Both the position numbers and the translations under genes were made by a program. From NCBI RefSeq assembly GCF_000758705.1, contig NZ_CP009287.1, positions 2,790,001 through 2,854,000 on the forward strand: 64,000 nt of DNA, read 5' to 3'. This document shows, piece by piece, positions 1 to 8,029 of the stretch. Below the pieces are notes generated by a model, which saw nothing but the letters and a program-made list of their open reading frames with translations, was not told the origin of the DNA and ran no database searches. Positions within the stretch are counted from its first letter, which is position 1; the number at the start of each line of letters is the position of its first letter. Source of the DNA: Paenibacillus graminis (lineage in GTDB: Bacteria > Bacillota > Bacilli > Paenibacillales > Paenibacillaceae).

Positions 1-76
1 GACATAACAGAAGCCTCCTTAGCACTTTAAGGTTGGCTTAGTATGCCCTGCCAAATCCTGATTATTTATCCTATGG

Positions 77-108
77 CGCGTATTCCAACTCCCGCGTATT
101 CCAACTCC
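77..108. repeat. 16-bp perfect tandem duplication
   Basis: The unit CGCGTATTCCAACTCC occurs twice, head to tail and without a mismatch. It lies in the noncoding stretch downstream of the small minus-strand gene ending at 154. No function is apparent; it looks like a recent slippage duplication. Confidence 0.8.
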
Positions 109-153
109 AATGTTAGGGTTTGAATACGTATCCTTAAGAACCAGCCGCAAGAG

Positions 154-324
154 CTATGCCACCAAACTATAAATAATGAAGACAAAAGCTAAGGCAATCA
201 GAACTACCGCAGTCAGGGCCATGCCGCGTTTGAGGCGCGGCGGCACCTTTTCCCTGCCCATGACCAGAACGGCTCCCAGGCACAGAACAACAATAATATA
301 GATGACTAAATTCTCGTTATCCAT
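154..324 (-). CDS. Small two-helix membrane protein (56 aa), unknown function
   Basis: The reading frame starts with MDNENLVIYIIVVLC and ends FIIYSLVA. It holds two hydrophobic helices, about residues 6-22 and 36-54, joined by a basic loop (GREKVPPRLKRG), so both ends probably face outside. The ATG lies only 6 bases after the stop of the upstream minus-strand gene (331-564), which suggests an operon with translational coupling; no strong ribosome site of its own is seen. The family is not recognised. That it is a gene is inferred from the membrane topology, the clean frame and the coupling. Confidence 0.6.
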   Translation of the reverse strand: MDNENLVIYIIVVLCLGAVLVMGREKVPPRLKRGMALTAVVLIALAFVFIIYSLVA

Positions 325-330
325 CTGCGG

Positions 331-564
331 CTAGACCTGCTTGAAGGCTGCCATAATGTTCTTGTATTCTTCTTCATTATCCTTGTACGATTCCTTGTTG
401 AAGCGGTTGTTGACCCATTGCATCATGGCCGGACGGCTCATAAAGGTATGCGTCTCTTCTCCCCACTGGTCGGAAATCTCCCGGAGGACAATATAGCGCC
501 CTTGAACCTCTACGGTCATCATATTCCATTTGTCTGTTTTGTATATTTCATGTTTTTTGATCAT
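331..564 (-). CDS. Small hypothetical protein (77 aa)
   Basis: Starts MIKKHEIYKTDKW and ends IMAAFKQV. An upstream extension to 122 residues is open but unlikely. The AGGGTGG ribosome site at 573-579 sits 8 bases before the ATG at 564 and only 2 bases before the ATG at 570, so 564 is chosen. The protein is soluble, rich in charged and aromatic residues, and has no membrane segment. It is followed at 6 bases by a two-helix membrane peptide and transcribed divergently from the cold-shock gene. The family is not recognised and no function is proposed. Confidence 0.65.
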   Translation of the reverse strand: MIKKHEIYKTDKWNMMTVEVQGRYIVLREISDQWGEETHTFMSRPAMMQWVNNRFNKESYKDNEEEYKNIMAAFKQV

Positions 565-662
565 TTTCATTACCACCCTGGCGATTTTTGACTTTTGGCT
601 CAATGATAACGCACGGGGGAAGTGAAAAGCAAATATTATCACAGGATAAGGGAATTGATGGA

Positions 663-691
663 TTGCTTTGCAGGCAGAGTTGGGGTATAAT
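663..691 (+). promoter_or_regulatory. Promoter of the cold-shock gene
   Basis: A TTGCTT -35 box (663-668) and a perfect TATAAT -10 box (686-691) are 17 bases apart, as for the housekeeping sigma factor. Predicted transcription starts near 698, just before the CGCCATATATGGCG palindrome. Confidence 0.7.
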
Positions 692-700
692 GTAAGCATA

Positions 701-714
701 CGCCATATATGGCG
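701..714. promoter_or_regulatory. 14-bp palindrome in the csp leader
   Basis: CGCCATATATGGCG is a perfect palindrome lying at the predicted transcript start and 8 bases ahead of the AGGAGG ribosome site. It could be an operator or form a 5' mRNA hairpin. Cold-shock mRNAs often have structured leaders; which applies here cannot be told from sequence. Confidence 0.45.
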
Positions 715-736
715 GTATTTTTAGGAGGTTGTTCAT

Positions 737-934
737 TTGAAAGGTACAGTAAAATGGTTTAACGCAGAAAAAGGCTATGGTTTTCTTCAAGTAGAAGGCG
801 GCGAAGATGTATTCGTTCACTTCTCAGCAATTCAAGGCGACGGATTCAAGACTTTGGATGAAGGCCAAGCGGTAGAATTCGATATTACTGATGGTAACCG
901 CGGTCCTCAAGCAGCTAACGTAGTTAAATTATAA
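737..934 (+). CDS. csp: Cold-shock protein, CspA/CspB family (65 aa)
   Basis: A single OB-fold RNA chaperone that binds single-stranded RNA and DNA and melts mRNA structure in the cold. The RNP1-type motif (KGYGFLQV) and RNP2-type motif (DVFVHFSAI) are intact, and the length of 65 residues is normal. Translation starts at TTG (737), 6 bases after an AGGAGGTT ribosome site; no ATG alternative exists. It is a single-gene unit with its own promoter and a strong hairpin terminator. Bacilli often carry several csp paralogues, so a B, C or D suffix cannot be assigned. Confidence 0.95.
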   Translation: MKGTVKWFNAEKGYGFLQVEGGEDVFVHFSAIQGDGFKTLDEGQAVEFDITDGNRGPQAANVVKL

Positions 935-1022
935 GAAACGGCTGGACAGCATGTCTGTCGGTCACAACATATATTTTTGAAATGGCAGCACTTGCAAGAG
1001 TGGTAACCAGAAATTCAAAGCA

Positions 1023-1051
1023 CACAGTTCTTACGGGAACTGTGTTTTTTT
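1023..1051 (+). terminator. Rho-independent terminator of csp
   Basis: CACAGTTC (1023-1030) pairs perfectly with GAACTGTG (1037-1044) around a 6-base loop and is followed by a run of seven T. Confidence 0.85.
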
Positions 1052-1066
1052 GTTTTATAGGAAATT

Positions 1067-1094
1067 ATGAAAGTATGAAAGTATGAAAGTATGA
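1067..1094. repeat. 8-bp microsatellite, three units
   Basis: ATGAAAGT is repeated three times head to tail, followed by ATGA. It sits between the csp terminator and repeat element R1. Noncoding; the copy number could vary by slippage. Confidence 0.75.
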
Positions 1095-1199
1095 TTCCCC
1101 TTTCTGGTAGGCGCGAAATCAGCGAATTCACTCAAAAAGGTGAAAATTATCCTGATTCGATCGCCTATAGCGCTTGCGAAGACGCAGGCGAGCAATGCT

Positions 1200-1385
1200 A
1201 AGTGGAAAAAGGGAGCTTGTTTCTCCTGAAAATCAACAATTAAGTAATTTAGGTGGAAAAAGGGAACTTAATTGGATCATATTACTACGTCAAAGCGAAA
1301 TGAGCCTAAATTAGTTATCCTTTTTCCAACTATGGCACACGGAGGAGGGGGACTGGTGAAATTTAAGTTTACTTTTTCCACTTGG
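1200..1385 (+). repeat. R element copy 1 (about 185-bp nested palindromic repeat)
   Basis: Left boxes GTGGAAAAAGG start at 1202 and 1253. Right boxes are the CCTTTTTCCAAC at 1319-1330 and the CTTTTTCCAC ending near 1382. Box 1 can pair with box 4 and box 2 with box 3. Related copies lie at 38276, 46679, 52491 and 58233. It fills the gap between the convergent csp and MFS genes. This copy has diverged most in box 3 (CCAAC in place of CCAC). Confidence 0.8.
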
Positions 1386-1411
1386 GCTTGCCGCCGGGGC
1401 GAAGCAAGAGT

Positions 1412-2644
1412 CTAATAATCTTTTCTGCGCAAATAACGTCCGAACCCGAATCCCGTATCCACCAGGTGTTTGGAGAAAAAACCAATAAAGGCCAGCAATG
1501 AGAAGCTCATAGCCACCACATAGAGAACGGTGCGTCCGGCATCTTCATAGATAAGTCCGCCAAAGGTGCCGCTGAGCAGACCGGCTGCGCTGGACCAGAC
1601 GACTGTAAAGACCGCCATACCGGTTGCACGGAGATGATCCGGGATAATCCGCGTAATGTACCGGACGGCCGTCACGTAGTATATACCGAAGGAGACGCTG
1701 TGCATGGCCTGGATCGCAACAACGGCACCAGGCTCATCCGCCAGCGCCATGAACAGGAAGCGTGCGGCGAACATCAGACTGGCAAAAGCGAGCAGAGGCA
1801 GCTCCTTGAATCTGTCACCGTATCTGCTCAGGGCGAAGAAGACCGGAATCTCGCTCAAGGCAGAGGCCAGCAGCGACCAGCCCACGATCTCATCGCCTGC
1901 ATTCATGGCTTTCAGGCTGAGTGTAAGGAAAGCTTCGTTCATTCTGTAGCCAATGGCCAGAACGAAAACACTGCTGAAAAACCACAGCACTTCTTTTTTT
2001 AGCAAAATCTGTCTCAGACCTTCACCCTTGGGAGGCTCGGCTGCAACATCGATAGCCCTTGGCCTGTTCTCTCCGGTCCGCTTGACATCTTTCAGGCCAA
2101 TGGTGATTAGAAGCGCAATGATTACGATTACAATACAGACGGCTATGATGGAGGACGAGCCCAGCGCTTTCAGCACATATCCGATCGTCAGCGCGAAAAA
2201 GGAGTAGCCGAGCGAGCCAAAAACCCGGATGGTAATGAAGTTGCGCCCGTGGCGCTGGGCAATTTTGATCGCCATCGTATCTGCAAGCGGGAAAAGCGGG
2301 TAATAGAAGAAATAGAAAAGGGACAAAATAAGCATAACCACCCCAAAATCTGTGGCTCTTGCCAGGATGAGTGCAGTAACCAGTTGGCCGGCCAGTAGAA
2401 TGGCCATGATTTTTTTGATGGTGCCCAGCCGGTCGCTGACCATGCTCCAGAACAGGTTGGACAGAATGGAGACCAGGGGTCCGATGGAATACAGGATTCC
2501 GATCTGCGGGCTGGTGAAGCCAAGATGGGTGTAAAACAAAGGGAAATAAGAGACGACAAGCACACTGGTGCCGAAAAGCGTGAACATAAAGGATCGCAGC
2601 CAGTTTTGATCGCTGTACTGGCCGCTGCTCCGTCCTGGTGTCAT
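1412..2644 (-). CDS. MFS transporter, 12 helices (410 aa)
   Basis: A major facilitator superfamily permease of the MFS_1-like/HcaT (nucleoside-proton symporter-like) type. Twelve hydrophobic segments are visible, with the signature loop SDRLGTIKK between helices 2 and 3 and a central charged loop near residues 190-210 (KDVKRTGENRPRAID). The length of 410 residues is typical. The ATG is preceded by GGAGGAG. The gene stands alone, convergent with csp and separated from it by repeat element R1. The substrate cannot be told; sugar, drug or metabolite export are all possible. Confidence 0.85.
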   Translation of the reverse strand: MTPGRSSGQYSDQNWLRSFMFTLFGTSVLVVSYFPLFYTHLGFTSPQIGILYSIGPLVSILSNLFWSMVSDRLGTIKKIMAILLAGQLVTALILARATDFGVVMLILSLFYFFYYPLFPLADTMAIKIAQRHGRNFITIRVFGSLGYSFFALTIGYVLKALGSSSIIAVCIVIVIIALLITIGLKDVKRTGENRPRAIDVAAEPPKGEGLRQILLKKEVLWFFSSVFVLAIGYRMNEAFLTLSLKAMNAGDEIVGWSLLASALSEIPVFFALSRYGDRFKELPLLAFASLMFAARFLFMALADEPGAVVAIQAMHSVSFGIYYVTAVRYITRIIPDHLRATGMAVFTVVWSSAAGLLSGTFGGLIYEDAGRTVLYVVAMSFSLLAFIGFFSKHLVDTGFGFGRYLRRKDY

Positions 2645-2795
2645 GATGCCTGCACTCCTCCGAATATGAACTACGGCTTAGTATCCATATACTCTAGTGA
2701 TGAACGCGTTCTAGTATAGCATAAAGCATACCCCGGATGTCCGTGAATTTATTGTTTCTGAATCTTTCACAGTTTTGCGAAAGTGATTTTGTTGT

Positions 2796-2824
2796 TTGTA
2801 CAAATACGCTCTGCATATTATAAT
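2796..2824 (+). promoter_or_regulatory. Promoter of ytpB
   Basis: TTGTAC (2796-2801) and TATAAT (2819-2824) are 17 bases apart, about 30 bases before the ytpB start. Confidence 0.6.
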
Positions 2825-2853
2825 AATGATGATTTGGATAAGGAGACAACAAT

Positions 2854-3951
2854 GTGGAGGCACTGTCATTGAATGAATTTGAGCAAGGCCGTTACCTTAG
2901 CCCTCGCGGCCCGATTGGGCTGATGAGCAGGGTCTACAAGTACGTGCTGCCGGAAGTGCGGGAATGTCTCCATTTCTGGCGCCAGGATGCGGAAGGGATT
3001 CCCGATCCCGAGCTGCGGAAGCAAGCGCTTGCCAGCATTGAGACCAAAGAGTTTCACTGCCAGGGCGGCGGAATATATGCCGCCGGCAATTTGTCGATGC
3101 GACATATACTTATACCGCTTATTGTTGCTTATCAAACGATCAGTGATTATCTGGACAACCTATGTGACCGCAGCACTTCTCTTGATCCAGACGATTTCAG
3201 ACTGCTGCATCAATCCATGCTGGATGCTATCAATCCCAAGGCTGAGCTTGTTAATTATTATGCGCTCCGCAGTGAGCAGAACGATGGCGGATATTTGCAC
3301 AGGCTTGTCCGCAAATGCCAGGAGATGACTGCGCTGTTGCCCGGTTATGCCGCGGCGGTTGAAGAGGTGCGTGGTCTGGCCGTACTCTATACGGATTTGC
3401 AGGTTTACAAACACATTCGCCCCGAGCTCAGGGAGGCTGCCCTGAAGGAATGGTGGGAGGTGGAGGGCCAGGCGGCCCCGCATCTGCAGTGGAATGAGTT
3501 TGCGGCAGCAACGGGCTCTACCCTCGGCGTTTTTATGCTTTTTCTGGCTTCTTGCGATCCCAAGCTGAGCACATCGGCAGCGGCTTCCATTCGTGCAGCA
3601 TACTTTCCGCATTTATGCGGTTTGCACATTATGCTGGACTACCTGATTGATCAGGATGAGGACCGGGCCGGCGGTGACCTCAATTTCTGCAATTATTATG
3701 ACACCAGCGATACCATGCTGAATCGGATCGCCTCCATTGTGGAGTGGGCCCGCAGGGATGTCCGGAATCTGCCCGAGACCTCAATGCATCGCATGGTCAT
3801 CGAGGGCTTGCTGGCACTATATTTATCCGATCCGAAAGTCAGCGAACAGCGGGAGGTTCGCTCTGTATCCAGACGTCTCATGAGAAGAAGTCCACTGACA
3901 AGATTGTTCTTCTTCGTGAACAGCCGTTGGATTCGCAGGCATATGTATTAG
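2854..3951 (+). CDS. ytpB: Tetraprenyl-beta-curcumene synthase, YtpB/DUF2600 family (365 aa)
   Basis: A terpene cyclase of the YtpB family, which in Bacillus subtilis makes the C35 hydrocarbon tetraprenyl-beta-curcumene from heptaprenyl diphosphate. Conserved family stretches are present: FHCQGGGIYA near residue 70, SDYLDNLCDR near 100 (the acidic, metal-binding kind of motif) and MLDYLIDQDEDR near 265. Translation starts at GTG (2854), 8 bases after AAGGAG; an ATG overlapping at 2852 is out of frame and soon stops. pfkA follows 63 bases later. A squalene-hopene-type partner cyclase is not in this window. The substrate is assigned by family. Confidence 0.85.
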   Translation: MEALSLNEFEQGRYLSPRGPIGLMSRVYKYVLPEVRECLHFWRQDAEGIPDPELRKQALASIETKEFHCQGGGIYAAGNLSMRHILIPLIVAYQTISDYLDNLCDRSTSLDPDDFRLLHQSMLDAINPKAELVNYYALRSEQNDGGYLHRLVRKCQEMTALLPGYAAAVEEVRGLAVLYTDLQVYKHIRPELREAALKEWWEVEGQAAPHLQWNEFAAATGSTLGVFMLFLASCDPKLSTSAAASIRAAYFPHLCGLHIMLDYLIDQDEDRAGGDLNFCNYYDTSDTMLNRIASIVEWARRDVRNLPETSMHRMVIEGLLALYLSDPKVSEQREVRSVSRRLMRRSPLTRLFFFVNSRWIRRHMY

Positions 3952-4014
3952 AGGCTGTGGGGCATGATCTGACTAAGAACGGGCTCCGCACTATTTTAAG
4001 GAGGAACAAACAGG

Positions 4015-4986
4015 ATGGCAAACGTAAAAAAAATCGCAGTATTAACCAGTGGAGGAGATTCCCAGGGCATGAACGCGGCAGTTCGCGCTGTGGTGCGCAG
4101 TGCAATCTACTTTGGCATTGAAGTGTTCGGAATCCAGCGCGGTTACCAGGGACTGCTTAACCGTGACATTTTTCCAATGGATCTGCGCAGTGTAGGTGAT
4201 ATCATCCAGCGCGGAGGCACGATTCTGCAGTCTGCCCGCTGTCTGGAATTCCTGACCCCTGAAGGCCAGCAAAAGGGTGCGGATATCCTGAACGAGATGG
4301 GTATCGACGGGTTGGTAGTTTGCGGCGGTGACGGTTCTTACAAAGGAGCCAACAAGCTCAGCAAGCTGGGCATTAACACCATGGCTTTGCCGGGTACCAT
4401 CGATAATGACATTTCGTTCACGGACTATACCATTGGCTTTGATACTGCGGTAGGTGTTGTAGTTGATGCCATCAATAAGCTTCGGGATACGATGTCCTCG
4501 CATGAGCGTTCATCCATCGTTGAAGTTATGGGCCGCCACTGCGGAGATATCGCGCTGCACGCGGGTCTTGCTTCCGGAGCGGAAACGATTCTGGTACCGG
4601 AGATGCCTTATGATCTGAATGAAGTAGCTGACCGTATGCGCGACAACTTCGCCAGAGGCAAACGCCACAGTATCGTGATTGTCGCTGAAGGTGTAGGCAA
4701 GGGCGAGGATGTGGCTCAAGCACTGAAAGACCGTCACTCCTCCCTGGATGCACGTGTTACTGTGCTTGGACATATTCAGCGTGGAGGCACGCCGACGCCT
4801 GGGGACCGCAACCTGGCCAGCCGTTTGGGCGACTTTGCTGTCCGTTCCCTGATTGAAGGCCATTCGGATAAAGCCTGCGGCATCATCAAAGGCGAGCTGA
4901 CACTTACCGATATCGATCTTGTAGTGAATACCAAAAAAGACTTCGATATTGAGCTTTACGAGCTGGCGTCACGTCTTTCCCAATAA
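4015..4986 (+). CDS. pfkA: ATP-dependent 6-phosphofructokinase (323 aa)
   Basis: Phosphorylates fructose 6-phosphate to the 1,6-bisphosphate, the committed step of glycolysis, as a cytosolic tetramer. Visible motifs are the ATP loop TSGGDSQGMN (residues 11-20), GGDGS (104-108) and the catalytic PGTIDNDI with Asp130 and Asp132. The ATP loop has Gln17 where most bacterial enzymes have Pro (GGDSPG or GGDAPG). The length fits the short bacterial type. The start has an AAGGAGG site. The gene follows ytpB and ends in a strong terminator; pyk is not adjacent. Confidence 0.97.
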   Translation: MANVKKIAVLTSGGDSQGMNAAVRAVVRSAIYFGIEVFGIQRGYQGLLNRDIFPMDLRSVGDIIQRGGTILQSARCLEFLTPEGQQKGADILNEMGIDGLVVCGGDGSYKGANKLSKLGINTMALPGTIDNDISFTDYTIGFDTAVGVVVDAINKLRDTMSSHERSSIVEVMGRHCGDIALHAGLASGAETILVPEMPYDLNEVADRMRDNFARGKRHSIVIVAEGVGKGEDVAQALKDRHSSLDARVTVLGHIQRGGTPTPGDRNLASRLGDFAVRSLIEGHSDKACGIIKGELTLTDIDLVVNTKKDFDIELYELASRLSQ

Positions 4987-5004
4987 AATAATCGCCTTCA
5001 TCCG

Positions 5005-5032
5005 GACCGTCTTAAGAAGACGGTCTTTTTTT
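5005..5032 (+). terminator. Terminator of pfkA
   Basis: GACCGTCTT (5005-5013) pairs perfectly with AAGACGGTC (5017-5025) around a 3-base loop, followed by a run of T. It isolates pfkA from the sulfur operon that starts just downstream. Confidence 0.9.
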
Positions 5033-5034
5033 AC

Positions 5035-5061
5035 TTGACCATATACCCCCATGGGTATAAT
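5035..5061 (+). promoter_or_regulatory. Promoter of the cst-like sulfur operon
   Basis: TTGACC (5035-5040) and TATAAT (5056-5061) with a short 15-base spacer; TAATAT at 5058 would give 17. The spacer and the -10 box lie inside the first palindromic operator, so a bound repressor would block RNA polymerase. Confidence 0.65.
5042..5059. promoter_or_regulatory. Operator 1, CsoR/CstR type
   Basis: TATACCCCCATGGGTATA: the arms TATACCC and GGGTATA are perfect inverted repeats around a 4-base centre. The GC-rich palindrome framed by TA steps matches the general form of CsoR/CstR-family operators. It overlaps the promoter spacer and -10 box. Confidence 0.8.
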
Positions 5062-5062
5062 A

Positions 5063-5080
5063 TATACCCCATAGGGTATA
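5063..5080. promoter_or_regulatory. Operator 2, CsoR/CstR type
   Basis: TATACCCCATAGGGTATA has the same TATACCC/GGGTATA arms as operator 1 and lies 21 bases downstream, centre to centre (two helical turns). This would put two repressor tetramers on one face of the DNA, a pattern reported for CstR-controlled promoters. Confidence 0.8.
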
Positions 5081-5098
5081 TTAAGGAGGAAGATACAA

Positions 5099-7585
5099 AT
5101 GGGTAAGAAGATTGTAATTATCGGCGGAGTAGCGGGCGGGGCTTCAGCGGCTGCACGCCTGCGCAGACTAAATGAGCAGGATGAAATTATCCTGCTGGAG
5201 CGCGGTGAGCATGTCTCTTTTGCCAATTGCGGCCTGCCGTATTACATTGGCGGCTCGATTGATTCCAGGGAGAAACTGTTTCTTCAGACGCCTCAGGGGA
5301 TACGTCAACGGTTTAATATTGATGTAAGGACGCTGACGGAGGCTACATCCATTGACCGCGCAAGCAATCTTGTCACGGCCAGGAGTGCAGCCACAGGAGA
5401 GATCCAGCAGATTCCTTATGATATTGTGATTCTTTCTCCCGGAGCAAAGCCCATTGTACCGCAAATTCCGGGGATCACCGGTGCCAATAACCTGTTCACA
5501 CTGCGAAATATCCCTGACACAGACAAAATCAAGGCTTTTGCTGATGATCAGCATCCTAAGCATGCCACGGTGATTGGAGCAGGTTTTATCGGACTGGAGA
5601 TGGCGGAGAATCTGAGGGAACGTGGCCTTGAAGTGACAGTTATTGACCGGGGGACACAAATATTGAACCCGCTTGACCCGGAAATGGCAAGACCTGTTGA
5701 AGAGCATATGCGGCTGCATGGAGTCGAGTTCAGATTAAATGAAGGTGTCGAGGCTGTCTCACAGGAAGGCAGGCTGCTTCAGCTTGCTTCCGGCGCAACA
5801 CTTGCTACGGATATGATTATTCTGGCAATTGGAGTAGCACCTGAGAATGAACTGGCTAGAAATAGTGGACTTGAGCTGGGGGTCCGGGGAGCGGTGAAAG
5901 TGAATACCTCGCTGCAGACCAGTGATCCTGCAATTTATGCAGTCGGTGATGTTATTGAGGTCAAGGACCGGGTTCAAGGCTATGAAACGATGGTGTCACT
6001 CGCCTGGGGGGCCAACCGTCAGGGCCGCCTTGCCGCTGATCATATCAACGGGCGGCCGATTTCCTATGATGGAGCATTGGGTACTGCGGTCATTAAGACC
6101 TTTGGCCTTACTTCAGCCCTCACCGGGAACAACGAAAAGATGTTGAAATCACTTGGGGTTCCTTACGAGGCCATTCACATTCACCCGAATTCACATGCAG
6201 GCTATTATCCTGGTGCAGCACCAATTGCCATTAAACTGCTGTTCAACCCCCATACGGGAGATATATACGGAGCACAGGCAGTGGGAAGTGAAGGGGCCGA
6301 TAAACGGATTGATGTGGTTGCCACAGCTATCCGCGGAAACCTCAAGGCGAATGAACTGGCGGATATCGAGCTGGCCTACGCACCGCCTTATTCATCTGCC
6401 AAGGATCCCGTGAATATGGCCGGCTACGCAGCTTCTAATGTCATGGAGGGGATGGTGCAGAATCTTCAATGGCATGAGGTGGATGAGTTTTCCCGTACGG
6501 GCGGGCTCATTATCGATGTCAGGGATGAGGCAGAGCGTCTTGCCGGATATATTCCCGGGTCTATCAACATTCCGCTGTCCGAATTGAGGGGCCGCTTGGC
6601 AGAAATTCCTTCTGACCAAGAGATTTCGGTAGCCTGCCAAGTCGGTCTCAGAGGATACATCGCGGCAAGAATGCTTAAACAGCACGGATTTCATGTGAAA
6701 AATGTTGACGGAGGGTATAAAACCTACGCTGTGATGAACAGAGGCACAGGGATTGCTCCACATGGAGAGGAGCAGCCAATTATAGCGGGCTCTTCATTGC
6801 TGGCAGCGGCGGATCAAAAGGCGCCAGAAACTGCTGGACAGCGGCTGGTGCTGGATGCTTGCGGTTTACAGTGTCCTGGCCCTATACTCAAGGTATATGA
6901 GACCGTGCAGTCCATGAAAGACGGGCAGCAGCTTGAAATTGCAGCAACTGATTTCGGTTTTGCTGCAGATATCCGGCAGTGGTGTCTTACCACACAGAAT
7001 ACTCTGGAGTCTGTAGAGGTTTCAGGGGGCAAGGTTCAGGCTCTGGTGCGTAAAGGGACACAACAACCAGCGCAATCCTCATTCACCTTGCCAATGCCAG
7101 AAGTGAGGAATGTGAAGAATGGGACGACAATGGTTGTCTTCAGCGGCGATCTGGACAAGACGATTGCTTCCTTCATTATCGCCACGGGGGCGGCTGCAAT
7201 GGGCAAGCAGGTTACGATGTTTTTTACCTTCTGGGGGTTGAATCTGCTGCGGCGTGAGCATGGGCCTCGGGTAGAAAAGAATGTGCTGGATAAGTTGTTT
7301 GGTCTGATGATGCCGCAAGGAACCCGAAAGCTGCCATTGTCCAGAATGAACATGGGCGGTCTGGGGGCCAAATTAATCCGCCATACCATGAAACGCAAAA
7401 ATGTGAACTCTCTGGAAGAACTGATGCAGGGTGCAATCCATGCAGGAGTGAAACTGATGGCCTGCACGATGAGCATGGATATTATGGGCATTAAGCAAGA
7501 GGAGCTAATAGCAGGCGTTGAATTTGGCGGTGTAGCCAGTTATTTGGGTGCTGCTGAGGGTTCAGGCGTCAATCTGTTCATTTAA
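5099..7585 (+). CDS. Four-domain CoA-disulfide reductase / rhodanese / TusA / DsrE-like fusion (828 aa)
   Basis: Residues 1-450 are an FAD/NAD(P)H CoA-disulfide (or CoA-persulfide) reductase with GGVAGGAS and redox Cys44 in SFANCGLPYY. Residues 460-550 are a rhodanese with Cys513 in ACQVGLRGY. Residues 582-652 are a TusA sulfur carrier with Cys588 and Cys592 in ACGLQCPGPI. Residues 675-828 are a DsrE/DsrF-like domain with Cys789. Together these form a relay of cysteine persulfides that could reduce or pass on sulfane sulfur in the cytosol. It is co-transcribed with cstR (start 15 bases after its stop) behind two operators. Single-domain versions are known from cst operons; the substrate here is inferred. 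Confidence 0.88.
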   Translation: MGKKIVIIGGVAGGASAAARLRRLNEQDEIILLERGEHVSFANCGLPYYIGGSIDSREKLFLQTPQGIRQRFNIDVRTLTEATSIDRASNLVTARSAATGEIQQIPYDIVILSPGAKPIVPQIPGITGANNLFTLRNIPDTDKIKAFADDQHPKHATVIGAGFIGLEMAENLRERGLEVTVIDRGTQILNPLDPEMARPVEEHMRLHGVEFRLNEGVEAVSQEGRLLQLASGATLATDMIILAIGVAPENELARNSGLELGVRGAVKVNTSLQTSDPAIYAVGDVIEVKDRVQGYETMVSLAWGANRQGRLAADHINGRPISYDGALGTAVIKTFGLTSALTGNNEKMLKSLGVPYEAIHIHPNSHAGYYPGAAPIAIKLLFNPHTGDIYGAQAVGSEGADKRIDVVATAIRGNLKANELADIELAYAPPYSSAKDPVNMAGYAASNVMEGMVQNLQWHEVDEFSRTGGLIIDVRDEAERLAGYIPGSINIPLSELRGRLAEIPSDQEISVACQVGLRGYIAARMLKQHGFHVKNVDGGYKTYAVMNRGTGIAPHGEEQPIIAGSSLLAAADQKAPETAGQRLVLDACGLQCPGPILKVYETVQSMKDGQQLEIAATDFGFAADIRQWCLTTQNTLESVEVSGGKVQALVRKGTQQPAQSSFTLPMPEVRNVKNGTTMVVFSGDLDKTIASFIIATGAAAMGKQVTMFFTFWGLNLLRREHGPRVEKNVLDKLFGLMMPQGTRKLPLSRMNMGGLGAKLIRHTMKRKNVNSLEELMQGAIHAGVKLMACTMSMDIMGIKQEELIAGVEFGGVASYLGAAEGSGVNLFI

Positions 7586-7600
7586 AGGATGTGGATATCA

Positions 7601-7861
7601 ATGGAGTACGATAAAGGGATCAAAAACAGACTAAAGCGCATTGAAGGACAGGTGCGGGGAGTATTAAGCATGCTGGAGGAAGGTCAGGACTGCCGCGAAA
7701 TTGTTATCCAGCTGACCGCCATAAGAACGGCAGTAGACCGTACGGCAGGTGCCGTCATCGGAGCCAATCTGGAGCATTGTATACAAGAGGAGCTGGAACA
7801 AGGGAATTCTCCGAACCAAGTCATAAAAGACGCGGTGGAGCTGCTCGTGAAGAGCCGCTAG
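7601..7861 (+). CDS. cstR: CstR-type persulfide-sensing repressor (86 aa)
   Basis: A DUF156 (CsoR/FrmR/CstR) all-helical repressor. From the ATG at 7601 the protein is 86 residues, beginning MEYDKGIKNRLKRIEGQVRG. The sensor cysteines fall at 31 (GQDCREI) and 60 (NLEHCIQ), the positions used by Staphylococcus aureus CstR. The copper-binding histidine of CsoR is Asn in the NLEHC motif, so it should sense per- and polysulfides rather than Cu(I). An upstream ATG at 7589 abuts its AAAGG site and is less likely. It probably represses its own operon through the two operators at 5042-5080. Confidence 0.85.
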   Translation: MEYDKGIKNRLKRIEGQVRGVLSMLEEGQDCREIVIQLTAIRTAVDRTAGAVIGANLEHCIQEELEQGNSPNQVIKDAVELLVKSR

Positions 7862-7871
7862 ACGGCAAAAC

Positions 7872-7916
7872 AAAAAAATGACGTATAAGCGGGCAACCGT
7901 TTTACGTCATTTTTTT
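7872..7916. terminator. Terminator after cstR
   Basis: An A-run plus TGACGTA (7872-7885) pairs with TACGTCA plus a T-run (7903-7916). It is symmetric and could stop transcription from both sides. Confidence 0.85.
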
Positions 7917-8029
7917 GTTTTATGCAAGGGAGCCTTAACCTAATCATGCAATTGGAAAAATATACAGAAAACAAAGGGATGATATATTTAAAAAATCAGT
8001 AATAAATGACATTAAGGGGTGTTATTCAG

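Noticed and set aside
1200..1385. R elements as insertion sequence ends or simple terminators
   Set aside because: No transposase or target-site duplication is seen at any copy. The T-runs lie inside the would-be stems rather than after them, so a standard intrinsic terminator does not fit.
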